Below, piece after piece: positions 16,492-25,430 of a DNA stretch of 64,000 nt. The stretch's first letter is position 1. Every line of letters begins with the position of its first letter. Under the pieces are notes generated by a model, which did no database searches, was not told the DNA's origin, and saw nothing but the letters and a program-made list of their open reading frames with translations. The DNA is taken from positions 153,528-217,527 of the forward strand of contig NZ_AZUY01000004.1 of the NCBI RefSeq assembly GCF_000513935.1, in the 5' to 3' direction. Made by a program: the position numbers and the translations under genes. This DNA comes from Mesorhizobium sp. WSM3626 (GTDB lineage Bacteria; Pseudomonadota; Alphaproteobacteria; Rhizobiales; Rhizobiaceae).

Positions 16492-16785
16492 ATGAAGACG
16501 CTTCTGTGCGGCGCGGCCTTCTTGGCAGTGATGGTCTTGCCGGCCGCGGCCGAAACACCCTATGACCGCAATCTTGAAAAGGCGGCGTTAGGCATTGTCG
16601 CCGGCAAGATTGGCGATATTCGCGGCGGCTTTTCCTACAAGCAGGTGCCGCAGCTTGTGGTGCTGCCGGACCCCGCACCTCCGTCCGCTGTTGTCACCGA
16701 ACATCCACGTGAACAGGCGTCGGGGAACCGGGACGATGGTCTGTCTCCCGCTGTCGAGCGCCAGGTTTTACGGACCATCTTTTAA
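16492..16785 (+). CDS. small exported protein of unknown function
   Basis: 97 residues from the ATG at 16492, with AGGGAG about 8 bases upstream. A signal peptide (MKTLLCGAAFLAVMVLPAAA) is cleaved probably after residue 20. The mature part is short and hydrophilic, with a proline-rich stretch (VLPDPAPPSAV) and no family I recognise. Its TAA stop overlaps the stop of the convergent GFA gene by sharing a TTAA. Confidence 0.75.
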   Translation: MKTLLCGAAFLAVMVLPAAAETPYDRNLEKAALGIVAGKIGDIRGGFSYKQVPQLVVLPDPAPPSAVVTEHPREQASGNRDDGLSPAVERQVLRTIF

Positions 16786-17183
16786 AACCACATGTCGCGC
16801 ACACAGCGGCCATCGCGGGGCAGATCGTCGTAAGTGTCGAGGCCATCGAAATGGTCGATCGGCAAGTCGGCGACGGCTTCGGGTGGTGCCAGCCGCACAT
16901 TGACTGCGATCCGTATTCGGCCAGAATCGCTGGCGCGCAAGCCGCGCCATGCCAGCACGCAGGCGCATATCGGGCAGAACAGGATTTCAAGTGACGGCGC
17001 GTCCTTGCCGGCGCGCGTATAGCTGGCCGTCCGCCCTGAAACGCGAATGCGTTCGTTGACATAATCATAGGCCCAGAGCGCGCCATAGCGGCGGCAAAGC
17101 GTGCAGTTGCAGGCCGTCACCGGGCCGGGATCGCCTTCCAGGGTCCAGTGGGCCGCGCCACAGTGGCAGGTTCCCATCAGCAT
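16782..17183 (-). CDS. GFA (glutathione-dependent formaldehyde-activating)/CENP-V family protein
   Basis: 133 residues from the ATG at 17183, with GGAGGACGA just upstream. The zinc-binding cysteines of the GFA fold are present: CHCG at 6-9, CNCTLCRR at 25-32 and CPICACVLAWR near 70-80. Members of this family add glutathione to aldehydes or are uncharacterised. It is read against its neighbours, between dxs and tlyA, which in related genomes are usually adjacent, so it may be an insertion into an ancestral xseB-dxs-tlyA operon. Confidence 0.87.
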   Translation of the reverse strand: MLMGTCHCGAAHWTLEGDPGPVTACNCTLCRRYGALWAYDYVNERIRVSGRTASYTRAGKDAPSLEILFCPICACVLAWRGLRASDSGRIRIAVNVRLAPPEAVADLPIDHFDGLDTYDDLPRDGRCVRDMWF

Positions 17184-17354
17184 TCGTCCTCCGTGTTGCG
17201 ACAACAGTGGTCCTCCTCGACTGATATTCTGCCGGACCCGATGCGATGCGCGCAAGCCGCGGCTTGGCTCGCTGCACCAGCCGCTCTCGCACGACGTCAC
17301 CTTGTTCGGTGTAATGTTCTTGCCTTCACCGCAGGCTTTCGTCAGAGAAGGCCG

Positions 17355-18119
17355 ATGAATTCGCCTCTGCCAGCCAGCACACGCCAGCGGCTCGACGACC
17401 TGCTCGTCCAGCGCGGGCTGTTCGCCAGCCGCTCGCGTGCCCGCGACGCGGTCGAGCGCGGCACGGTGACGGTTGACGGCGCCATTGCCCGCAAGCCCGG
17501 TCAGAACGTTTCGCCGCAATGCCTTGTTGTCATCGATGATCCGGCGCAAGGCTATGTCTCGCGCGCGGCGCTCAAACTTATCGGCGGACTGGACCATTTC
17601 GGCCTCGACCCCGCTGGCCGCGAAGCCCTCGACATCGGCGCCTCGACAGGCGGGTTCACCCAGGTGTTGCTCGAACGCGGCGCCTCCCATGTCACGGCAA
17701 TCGATGTCGGGCACGGCCAGATGCATCCTGATGTCGGCGCTGATCCGCGCGTAACCGTGATCGAAGGCCTGAACGCACGCGATCTCACGGCCGCCGATCT
17801 TGCCGGTCGCAGTCCGGATTTCATCGTTTCCGACGTCAGTTTCATCTCGCTGAAACTTGCGCTGCCGCCGGCACTTGCTCTTGCCAAGTCCGGTGCCGGC
17901 GCGGTCTTTCTGGTCAAACCGCAATTCGAGGCGGGCCGCGAGGCGATCGGCAAAGGGGGTCTGTTGAAGGATCCTTTCGATGCCGCCCGGGTCGCGGGCC
18001 TGCTGCAGGATTGGCTGGATGCCGTTCCTGGCTGGCGTTCGCTCGGCCTGCATCTGTCGCCGATCGAAGGTGGCGACGGCAATCGCGAATTCCTGCTCGG
18101 TGGGGTCAAGGACCGATGA
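17355..18119 (+). CDS. tlyA: TlyA family rRNA methyltransferase
   Basis: 254 residues from the ATG at 17355 with AGAGAAGG upstream. An N-terminal S4 RNA-binding domain (about 10-70: RLDDLLVQRGLFASRSRARD) precedes an FtsJ-type methyltransferase domain, with the SAM motif DIGASTGGFTQVLLERGA near residue 95 and the catalytic-region VKPQFEAGRE near 195. TlyA makes 2'-O-methylcytidines in 16S and/or 23S rRNA in other bacteria. Its stop overlaps the start of the next methyltransferase gene by ATGA, implying translational coupling. Confidence 0.93.
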   Translation: MNSPLPASTRQRLDDLLVQRGLFASRSRARDAVERGTVTVDGAIARKPGQNVSPQCLVVIDDPAQGYVSRAALKLIGGLDHFGLDPAGREALDIGASTGGFTQVLLERGASHVTAIDVGHGQMHPDVGADPRVTVIEGLNARDLTAADLAGRSPDFIVSDVSFISLKLALPPALALAKSGAGAVFLVKPQFEAGREAIGKGGLLKDPFDAARVAGLLQDWLDAVPGWRSLGLHLSPIEGGDGNREFLLGGVKDR

Positions 18120-19357
18120 GCGCACGCTTCACAATACGAAAGCTCGGATCGCAGGGCGACGGTATCGCCGAAGCCGAAAGCGGCGATCTGTTCATTCCCT
18201 TCACGCTGCCGGGCGAGACCGTCACCGCCGCGCGCGAAAGGGATCGTGCGGCGCTGATGGCGGTGCTGGAGGCCTCGCCGCTGCGCATCGAACCCGCCTG
18301 CCGCCACTTCACCGAATGCGGCGGTTGTGCCCTCCAGCATCTGGAAGCCGAAGCCTACCGACAGTGGAAGCGTGAAAAGGTGGTGCACGCATTGAAGGGC
18401 AAGGGCATCGAGTGCGAAATCGGAGAGTTGGTCGCCTGCGCACCGCAGTCGCGCCGCCGTGTGGTGCTTGCCGCCCGGCGCACCGAAACAGGCATGTTGC
18501 TCGGCTTCAATCGCCATCTGTCGCCGGAGATCATCTCCATATCCGAATGCCCGATCTCACTGCCCGAGATCGTCGCGGCACTCGGCCAGCTGAGGGCGCT
18601 GGCCGAATTGATATGCGCCACCACCAAATCATTCCGGATGGCGATAACCGTTACGGGTTCCGGCCTCGACATCGCGGTGCATGAGTCCGGCAAGCTCGGC
18701 GAACACCAGCGCCGTATCGCCTCCAATTTTGTCATTGCGCAGGGCTTTGCCAGACTGTCCATCGATGACGAGATCGTCATTGAGCCAAGGAAGCCGGTCG
18801 TCATGTTCGGCAGCGTCGCGGTTGCGCTACCGCCGGGCGCCTTCCTGCAGGCGACCGAGGCAGCCGAACAGGCCATGGCCGAGATCGTCGGCGGACATCT
18901 GAAGCGTGCAAAAAGGGTCGCCGACCTTTTTGCCGGTTGCGGCAGCTTCGCCTTGCGGTTGGCCGCGACGTCGGAAGTGCACGCGGTCGAAGGCGATGCG
19001 GCCGCACTTTCGGCGCTCGACCGGGGATCCCGCTTCGCGACAGGCATCAAGCGGGTGACGGGCGAGCGTCGCGACCTGTTTCGCCGGCCACTGACGTTCA
19101 AGGAGTTGAACGCCTTCGACGGCTTGGTCTTCGATCCGCCGCGCGCCGGTGCCGAGGACCAGTCGAAGCAGATCGCCCGCTCGGATGTTCCATTCATTGC
19201 CGCGGTGTCCTGCAACCCGGTAACGCTGGCTCGCGACCTGCGCATCCTCATCGACGGCGGCTACACCTTGAAAAGCGTGACGCCGATCGACCAGTTCCTG
19301 TGGTCGCCCCATGTCGAGGCCGTCGCGTTGCTGGGGAAGCCGAAGCGGCGGCGGTAG
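18116..19357 (+). CDS. class I SAM-dependent RNA (uracil-5-)methyltransferase, RumA/RlmD-like
   Basis: 413 residues from an ATG overlapping the tlyA stop. An iron-sulfur cluster motif is seen in ACRHFTECGGCALQH near residues 60-74, with a further cysteine in SECPIS near 140. The methyltransferase domain has DLFAGCGSFALRLA near 277, and the catalytic SCNPVTLARD near 363, typical of m5U methyltransferases that act on rRNA. The N-terminal TRAM-like domain is short. Exact target (position 747 or 1939 of 23S rRNA, or tRNA) cannot be decided. Confidence 0.9.
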   Translation: MSARFTIRKLGSQGDGIAEAESGDLFIPFTLPGETVTAARERDRAALMAVLEASPLRIEPACRHFTECGGCALQHLEAEAYRQWKREKVVHALKGKGIECEIGELVACAPQSRRRVVLAARRTETGMLLGFNRHLSPEIISISECPISLPEIVAALGQLRALAELICATTKSFRMAITVTGSGLDIAVHESGKLGEHQRRIASNFVIAQGFARLSIDDEIVIEPRKPVVMFGSVAVALPPGAFLQATEAAEQAMAEIVGGHLKRAKRVADLFAGCGSFALRLAATSEVHAVEGDAAALSALDRGSRFATGIKRVTGERRDLFRRPLTFKELNAFDGLVFDPPRAGAEDQSKQIARSDVPFIAAVSCNPVTLARDLRILIDGGYTLKSVTPIDQFLWSPHVEAVALLGKPKRRR

Positions 19358-19406
19358 GTCACGACCGCCGGTTCGCAGGAAATTTCTGAAGCCTCTGTTC
19401 TTTCGA

Positions 19407-19451
19407 CGAAATTGCGCCCTAAAGCCGCCTTTGTGCGGACTTCCAATTTCG
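19407..19451. other. inverted repeat between the methyltransferase and caspase-like genes
   Basis: Arms CGAAATTG (19407-19414) and CAATTTCG (19444-19451) are perfect and flank a shorter, imperfect inner pair with GCGG. The structure lies 50 bp after the methyltransferase stop and about 50 bp before the caspase-like start. It could end the upstream transcript or be a regulator site; there is no T-tract. Confidence 0.35.
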
Positions 19452-19499
19452 CATCTTTGGGAAACATTTCGACCTATTCGTCGTTACTAATATGAATCG

Positions 19500-22199
19500 A
19501 TGGCGATAGCGGACATGCAGACGCTTCAGAAATTCATCGGCCTCATCGTCGCTCTTATCTTTTTCGCGGTCAGCTCCGCGACGGGGGCCCTCGCCCAAGG
19601 TGAAAAGCGCCTGGCGTTCGTCATCGGCAACGGCGCGTATCAGTCCGGCGAGCTCGCCACCGCCGCCAATGATGCGGGCCTGATCGCGCAGACCTTGCAG
19701 GCGGCCGGGTTCGATGTGGTCGGGGCGCGCGATGTCGATCAGGAATCGCTGCGCGGCGCATTGCGTGATTTCCTCGGCAAGGTCTCCGCCGCCGGTCCCG
19801 ACGCGATTGTCTTCGTCTATCTCGCCGGCCACGGCGTGCAGTTCGAAGGCGAGAATTACTACTTGCCGATCGATGCCCAGATTGCCAGTCCAGCCGACGT
19901 GCCGCTTCAGGCGATGCGGCTCTCCGATGTCACCAAGTCGCTGGCCGGATTGCCGACGAAGGTCAACATCGTCGTGCTCGACGCGGCGCGGCCAAATCCC
20001 TTCCCGAAGTGGAAAGAGCCGCTGGCCGGCGGCCTTGCGTTGGTCGATCCCGATCCGAACATGCTGATTGCCTTCAACGCCGCTCCCGGAACGGTCGCGC
20101 CCGAAGGCAAAGGCCCCTACGGCGCTTATGCCCAGGCGCTGGCCGAGATGATACGCGAGGGCGGAATGTCGCTTGACGACGTGTTCGACCGCACACGACT
20201 GCGCGTCAACGAGGTGACGCAAGGTGCGGAAGTGCCGTGGAACGCCTCGAAAATCACCACGCCGTTCGTCTTCTTCGACCGTGCCGCGGACGCGCCCCCA
20301 CCCAAGGTTTCCGAGGCCGAATCCCGGTCCAATCGGACCAGGGCGATCCGCGACTTCAACGCTCATGACGCCTATGTCGCGGCTCTCGACCGCGACACGA
20401 TGCGCGGCTACGAAGATTTCCTCGGCGCTTATCCACACGATCCGATGGCCAAGCGCGTGCGCGCCATCATCGCCGCGCGGCGCGAGGCGATGACGTGGCG
20501 CGAGACCTGGCTGCAGGACACGCCGGAAGCCTATTGGTCTTATCTGCGGCGCTATCCGCATGGTCCCCATGCTTGGGACGCGCGCCGGCGGCTCGAACAT
20601 TTCGATGCAGCCCTGGAGCCGCCGGAGGAATTCACCGTCTATGAGTATGATTTGCCGCCGCCGCCGGAGGAGGAAATCGTCTACGTCGACAGGCCGGTGC
20701 TCTATTTCGACGATCCCGATTTCGACTTCGAGCCGCCACCGCCGATCGCGGTGATCTTCCTGCCGCCGCCGCCGCCGGATTTCGTCGTGCTGGTGGCGCC
20801 GCCGCCGCCGGTCGACGTCTTCGTCCTGCCAACGCCGGTGTTCGTGCCGATACCTGCGTTCATCAACCCGCCGCGTCACATCGTGCCGCCGCCGAACGAC
20901 ATCATCTTCAACAACATCCACAACACGACCGTCATCAACAACATCAACACGACGATCAAAAACGAGACCATCAATCACAATGCTCAGGGTGGCCCCGCTA
21001 CAGGCCAGAAGACGGCCGGAGGCACGGTTGGGGCCGGCTCGGCTGCACTGGCGGCCAGGGTCGCGCTGCCGCCGCTGCTGAAAAAGAGAGCGGCCATGTC
21101 CGGTCAGGCCCCGTCCAGTCAGCAACAGGGTGGCTTGCCGCAGAAGCCTGGCCAGCGTGTGATACAGGGCCAGCAGCCTGGTGCCGCGACTCCGCTGTCG
21201 AAGAACTTGTCGACCGGCAAGCTTGAAACCGACCACGCCCTGCCAGGAGCCAACGGTAAAAAGCTGCCGCTCGTCAACGGCAAGCCGGCGCTGAACGGCG
21301 AGAATTTGCCCAGCGACAGGTCCAGGAAGCAGCTTGGCAAGCAAGGCATCGTAGGCGGCAACCAAGAGGCGACCGGAAATGCCGGTGCTGCTGTTGCCGG
21401 AGAGCAGGGCACGGCTCAGCAGAAGGGCAAGAAGTTCCGCAAGCTGCCGACCGTCAACGGTGCTCCGGCCGAGAACAGGCTGAGTGCCGAGGAGAGGTTC
21501 AGGAAAAACAATCCGAACGCCTTCTCCGACCAGAACACCGGCAAACCGAAAAAGCTGACGCGCAGGGACTTGTCCGCCGGCCAGTCCGCTGTCGAACCGA
21601 ACGATCAGGGCCTGGCCAGTGGAAAGGACAAGGGCAGGAAGTTGCGCAAGGTGCCGACCGTCAACGGTGCGCCGGCCGAAAATCGGCCTGGCGTGCAGGA
21701 GCGGCTCAGGAAGAACAATCCGGAGGTGTTCTCCAACCAGGATCAAGGCCCGGCCAGCGGAAACGACAAGAGCAGGAAGTTCCGCAGACTGCCGACCGTC
21801 AGCGATGAGCCAACCGACAACGGATCGGGCGTGCAAAAACGGTTCAGGAGGAACAATCCGGCCGTGTTCTCCGACCAGAATCAGGGCTCCGTCAGCAGGA
21901 ACGACAGGGGCAGGACGTTGCGCCGGCTGCAGAACAGCGAACAGGGCGCCGCCGGCCCGGAGGTTAACGTCCAGCGCAACCTCAAGATCAGGCCGAACGA
22001 GAATGCGCAGCGTCAGTTGAGACCGGAAAGGCCTAACGAGCAGGTGCTCCGGCCGCAGAGATCGGAGCCGAAGCCGGAATTCCGCGCGCAGCCGAGACAG
22101 CAGATGCAAGAGCGGCGTCTCCCGCAGGAGCAGCCCCCACAGCAGGTCAAGAAGAAGCCGTCTTGCGGACAGCAAGGCGAACCGGCCTGCAACCAGTAA
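19500..22199 (+). CDS. exported caspase-fold (peptidase C14) protein lacking the catalytic cysteine, with a proline-rich and repeat-rich tail
   Basis: 899 residues. A hydrophobic N-terminus (about 10-32) suggests a signal peptide or anchor. Residues 35-255 form a caspase p20-like domain: RLAFVIGNGAY, the catalytic His in LAGHG (His111), and the strand VVLDAARPNPF where the nucleophile is normally DAC; here it is Asp-Ala-Ala, with Ala163 in the cysteine position. The domain should be proteolytically dead. Next come a helical segment, a Pro-rich stretch (about 380-460) and an Asn-rich patch, then a basic tail with 46-residue repeats. ATG 19500 and ATG 19515 are both possible starts. It is convergent with a transglutaminase-like peptidase. 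Confidence 0.9.
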   Translation: MAIADMQTLQKFIGLIVALIFFAVSSATGALAQGEKRLAFVIGNGAYQSGELATAANDAGLIAQTLQAAGFDVVGARDVDQESLRGALRDFLGKVSAAGPDAIVFVYLAGHGVQFEGENYYLPIDAQIASPADVPLQAMRLSDVTKSLAGLPTKVNIVVLDAARPNPFPKWKEPLAGGLALVDPDPNMLIAFNAAPGTVAPEGKGPYGAYAQALAEMIREGGMSLDDVFDRTRLRVNEVTQGAEVPWNASKITTPFVFFDRAADAPPPKVSEAESRSNRTRAIRDFNAHDAYVAALDRDTMRGYEDFLGAYPHDPMAKRVRAIIAARREAMTWRETWLQDTPEAYWSYLRRYPHGPHAWDARRRLEHFDAALEPPEEFTVYEYDLPPPPEEEIVYVDRPVLYFDDPDFDFEPPPPIAVIFLPPPPPDFVVLVAPPPPVDVFVLPTPVFVPIPAFINPPRHIVPPPNDIIFNNIHNTTVINNINTTIKNETINHNAQGGPATGQKTAGGTVGAGSAALAARVALPPLLKKRAAMSGQAPSSQQQGGLPQKPGQRVIQGQQPGAATPLSKNLSTGKLETDHALPGANGKKLPLVNGKPALNGENLPSDRSRKQLGKQGIVGGNQEATGNAGAAVAGEQGTAQQKGKKFRKLPTVNGAPAENRLSAEERFRKNNPNAFSDQNTGKPKKLTRRDLSAGQSAVEPNDQGLASGKDKGRKLRKVPTVNGAPAENRPGVQERLRKNNPEVFSNQDQGPASGNDKSRKFRRLPTVSDEPTDNGSGVQKRFRRNNPAVFSDQNQGSVSRNDRGRTLRRLQNSEQGAAGPEVNVQRNLKIRPNENAQRQLRPERPNEQVLRPQRSEPKPEFRAQPRQQMQERRLPQEQPPQQVKKKPSCGQQGEPACNQ
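21424..21960 (+). repeat. 46-codon tandem repeats in the caspase-like protein
   Basis: The motif K-F/L-R-K/R-L/V-P-T-V recurs with anchor codons at 21639, 21777 and 21915, exactly 138 bp (46 codons) apart. An earlier copy at 21432 is 207 bp before the second, because of a 23-codon insertion. Each unit continues with NGAPAENR-like and RFRKNNP-VFSDQ-like segments. The region is strongly basic. Confidence 0.8.
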
Positions 22200-22346
22200 G
22201 CTGTCGCGGCGGGGGTCACCTTCCTGTTCGCCGGGCGCACAACCCGCCCGTGACCCTTGCGAGAGAGTGGATCGCTGCTTTGTGGCGCGTCAGCCCGTCG
22301 AGACGGTTCGCTCCGGCCGCTCAAACTACGAGCTTGGCGGCATCCG

Positions 22347-23021
22347 TCAGGTTTTTGGCGTGCCGCCTCGCTGGTTGAGCGAAACCCAGATGTTCGGGTT
22401 CTGTTGCGATTGGCGTTTCAGGAAATAATAGCCGGTTGCATTCCAGGGGCGGATTTCGTCGACCATATTGTCCAGGATGAGATCGCCCTTGTCGGTCTTC
22501 ACCGTCAGGATGGTGTGACCCTCATTGTTCAGGTCGCGCACCACCGTCATCAGCAGCGCCTGCCGGGGAAATCCCGCCTCCCGAAGAAGCTTGCGCTTGT
22601 AGAGCGCGTAGATCTTGCAGTCGCCCTTGCCGTCCACCGGATAGTCCCAGTGGTCCATCGTCGTGCCCCAGTGATCGTAGTTGCTGACGGGCTTGATGGA
22701 GCGGTTCGCCTTTTGGTTTATCCGTTTGAGGATGCTCAGGTTCTGCGCTGTCAGCTTGACGCTCGTGGCGGGCAGGGCCGGCACCTTGCACTCTTTCGGC
22801 CGGCGATGGCAGAAATCGACCCAGCCATACGGAACGCTGGTGCGTCCCCCGACCGCGACTGAGTTTGCACCGGCCGCGGGTTGCGTTGATGTTCGCTTGA
22901 ACCATGTCGACTGCGCAGCCGCCGGGCTGACACAGAGCGACGAAACACCAACCAACGAAACGACGCCAAAGAGGAAGGAAGAGGTCAGGACGTGAGGGAA
23001 ACGCAGCACTGCCAACACCAC
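22347..23021 (-). CDS. bacterial transglutaminase-like cysteine peptidase (BTLCP, LapG family)
   Basis: 224 residues from a GTG at 23021 (start uncertain). A signal peptide ends near AAAQ (residue 37). The catalytic triad of the family is complete: Cys135 in GKGDCKIYAL, His169 in NEGHTILTV and Asp184 in LILDNM. BTLCPs are periplasmic proteases; the best known, LapG, cuts large adhesins off the surface. Rhizobia carry several paralogues, often alone, so the target is unknown. It is convergent with the pseudo-caspase gene. Confidence 0.87.
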   Translation of the reverse strand: MVLAVLRFPHVLTSSFLFGVVSLVGVSSLCVSPAAAQSTWFKRTSTQPAAGANSVAVGGRTSVPYGWVDFCHRRPKECKVPALPATSVKLTAQNLSILKRINQKANRSIKPVSNYDHWGTTMDHWDYPVDGKGDCKIYALYKRKLLREAGFPRQALLMTVVRDLNNEGHTILTVKTDKGDLILDNMVDEIRPWNATGYYFLKRQSQQNPNIWVSLNQRGGTPKT

Positions 23022-23286
23022 CGCAACGAGAAGACTGGCGACAAGCTAATGGGCAAACGCCAGTTCGGGCTTTTGAACAATTAATAATATCCTAACACGA
23101 TTGTGTTTCGCATAAGGCAGAGGTTGCCGCGCCGTAGGTTGGCATCAATCGCGAGCATGGCCCTGCTGCGCTTCGGCATGTACACCCGGGTCCATATCCT
23201 CCAATGTTTTTGGCCTGCCAGAACGCGATGGCTGCACGCCCGGAAAATATCGCTGGCAGGCGATGATTCCAGAACGCCCCGACGCC

Positions 23287-24699
23287 TCAGACCCTCGTGC
23301 CGCCGACTGTCATCTGGTTCATCCTCAGATGCGGCTGGCCGACGCCGACGGGTACGCCCTGGCCGGCCTTGCCGCACATGCCGATGCCATTGTCGAGCTT
23401 CATGTCGTTGCCGACCATCGTGACGCGGTGCATGGCGTCAGGCCCGTTGCCGATCAGCATGGCGCCCTTGATCGGCTGCGTCACCTTGCCGTTCTCGATC
23501 ATATAGGCCTCGGTGCAGCCGAACACGAATTTGCCCGACGTGATGTCGACCTGGCCGCCGCCGAAGGAGACGGCATAGATGCCGTTCTTGACGGAAGCGA
23601 TGATCTCGTCCGGCTCCATGTCGCCTGAGGTCATGTAGGTGTTGGTCATGCGCGGCATCGGCTGGTGCGCATAGCCTTCACGCCGGCCATTGCCGGTGGC
23701 TTTCATGCCCATCAGCCGCGCGTTCTGCCGATCCTGCATGTAGCCGACCAGCTTGCCGTCCTCGATCAAAACGTTGCGGGCCGAAGGTGTGCCCTCATCG
23801 TCGACGGTGAGCGACCCGCGCCGTTCGGGGATGGTGCCGTCGTCAACGACGGTGACGCCCTTGGCGGCGACCTGCTGGCCCATCAGGCCGGCGAAGGCCG
23901 AGGTCTTCTTGCGGTTGAAGTCGCCTTCCAGTCCGTGCCCGACGGCTTCGTGAAGCATCACGCCCGGCCAGCCGCTGGACAGCACGATGTCGAAAGTGCC
24001 GGCCGGTGCCGGGATCGCCGCCAAATTGACCAGCGCCTGCCGGAGCGCCTCGCTCGCGGCGTGCTTCCAGCTATCCTCGATCAGGAAGTCGCCGAACGCC
24101 TTGCGTCCGCCCATACCATAGGAGCCGCTCTCCTGGCGGTCGCCATCGCCGACGACGACCGAGATGTTGACGCGGACCAGCGGCCTGATATCGCGCACCA
24201 CCTGGCCGTCGGCGCGCACTATCTCGACATGCTGCCAGGATGCGGCGATCGAGGCCGTCACCTGGCGCACGCGTGGATCCTCGGCGCGCAGCCAGGCGTC
24301 GATTTCCTGGAGCAGCTTCCCCTTGGCCTCGAAGGAAGGCGAGGGGATCGGGTTCTCGTCGCCATAGAGATGGCGGTTGGTGCGGGCGGGGGCTGCGGCA
24401 AGCGTACCGGAATAGCCACCCTTGACGGTCGACACGGCTTCGGCCGCGCGCAGCAGCGATGCCTCGGACAGGTCGCTGGAATGGGCGTAGCCACTGGCTT
24501 CACCGGCGACCGCACGCAGGCCAAAGCCCTGGTCGGTGTTGAAATTAGCGGTCTTGAGCCGGCCGTTGTCGAACATCAGCGCTTCGCTTTCGCTGTATTC
24601 GAGGAAAAGCTCGCCGTCGTCTGCACCCTTGATGGTGTCGGCGACGATCTGCTTGATGCGGTCGTCTGAAATGTCGAATTGGCCGATCAGGCTGTTCAT
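23287..24699 (-). CDS. tldD: TldD metalloprotease subunit
   Basis: 470 residues from the ATG at 24699, with GGACGG upstream. The TldD zinc motif HEAVGHGLEGD is at 250-260, and the C-terminal half carries the usual GGGQVDITSGKFVFGC segment. TldD with TldE (PmbA) forms a cytoplasmic heterodimeric protease that processes peptides such as microcins and modulators of gyrase toxins. No tldE gene is in this window. Its 265-bp downstream gap holds nothing I can identify. Confidence 0.94.
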   Translation of the reverse strand: MNSLIGQFDISDDRIKQIVADTIKGADDGELFLEYSESEALMFDNGRLKTANFNTDQGFGLRAVAGEASGYAHSSDLSEASLLRAAEAVSTVKGGYSGTLAAAPARTNRHLYGDENPIPSPSFEAKGKLLQEIDAWLRAEDPRVRQVTASIAASWQHVEIVRADGQVVRDIRPLVRVNISVVVGDGDRQESGSYGMGGRKAFGDFLIEDSWKHAASEALRQALVNLAAIPAPAGTFDIVLSSGWPGVMLHEAVGHGLEGDFNRKKTSAFAGLMGQQVAAKGVTVVDDGTIPERRGSLTVDDEGTPSARNVLIEDGKLVGYMQDRQNARLMGMKATGNGRREGYAHQPMPRMTNTYMTSGDMEPDEIIASVKNGIYAVSFGGGQVDITSGKFVFGCTEAYMIENGKVTQPIKGAMLIGNGPDAMHRVTMVGNDMKLDNGIGMCGKAGQGVPVGVGQPHLRMNQMTVGGTRV

Positions 24700-24869
24700 G
24701 GCGCGTCCGTCCGTGGGATGATTGCTTTTCCCCGATGTAGGCGTGAAGCCGCGCCCGCACAATCGGCAATGAAGATCAGTGCCGACGAATGACATCGTCG
24801 GGTTGATGCAAGCCATGCTTCTGGGGCGGCAAAAGCCGCGTCCAGGTCTGGTTCAGCGCAGAGCCGCGA

Positions 24870-25430
24870 TCAGGGCAGGGCGGCAAAGCCGTCGGCGAAA
24901 CCCTTGAGGTCGACGGGGATGCCGATGCCTTCCTCAGGCGTCTGGAAGACGATGAACGTTGCCGACGTGCCGGTCTTCAGCGTGTCGAGCAGCGGCTTTT
25001 CGAGAATGACCTCGGCGTAGCAGCCGTCCTGGAAGCAGCGCACGAAATAGGCGCGGCCGATGTCCTTGCCGTCGACGTTGAGGCCGAGCCCGTTCGGCAA
25101 CAGCACGCCGAGCGGCGCCAGCACGCGCAGGATCTCGGCCTTGTTGTCGGCGGTGCGCAGCACGACGACCGAAAGCCCCATCTCCGGACGGTCCTCGGCG
25201 ACGACGTTCTGCATCATCACGCATTGTTCCGCGGTGGCGCCGGCCGGCGTGTCGCAGATGATCGACCAGGCGCCATGCGTCGAGCGCACCGTGCCGCTCG
25301 GCTGGGCGGCATTGGCCTGACCGGCGACGAACAGTCCGGCCGCGGACAGAACGGCGAGAAACACGGCGTTCGCCGGGGTTCTCGAAAGTCCCGGTCGCGT
25401 ATGCCTCAGTCTCGAAAGCCAAGAGTTCAT
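24870..25430 (-). CDS. invasion-associated locus B (IalB) family exported protein
   Basis: 186 residues from the ATG at 25430. The N-terminus has a hydrophobic segment (about 20-40) ending AGQANA, a signal peptide. The mature domain has the IalB pattern: HGAWSIICDTP, EQCVMMQ, LPNGLGLNVDG and RCFQDGCYAEV, with cysteines likely paired in the periplasm. IalB proteins were named in Bartonella but are widespread in harmless rhizobia, where their role is unknown. It is divergent from ctaC across 376 bp. Confidence 0.9.
   Translation of the reverse strand: MNSWLSRLRHTRPGLSRTPANAVFLAVLSAAGLFVAGQANAAQPSGTVRSTHGAWSIICDTPAGATAEQCVMMQNVVAEDRPEMGLSVVVLRTADNKAEILRVLAPLGVLLPNGLGLNVDGKDIGRAYFVRCFQDGCYAEVILEKPLLDTLKTGTSATFIVFQTPEEGIGIPVDLKGFADGFAALP

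Noticed and set aside
17184..18125. Extension of the GFA protein to 447 residues
   Set aside because: The added 314 residues are complementary to tlyA, and the ATG at 17183 has an excellent ribosome site and starts the conserved domain.
19419..22175. 918-codon open frame on the minus strand
   Set aside because: It mirrors the caspase-like gene, is very rich in Arg, Leu and Asp runs expected from the complement of GC-biased codons, and has no family features.
19500..22199. Active metacaspase or abortive-infection effector
   Set aside because: The nucleophile is Ala, the protein appears exported, and no defence-type neighbours (sensor, nucleotide cyclase, gasdermin) are adjacent.
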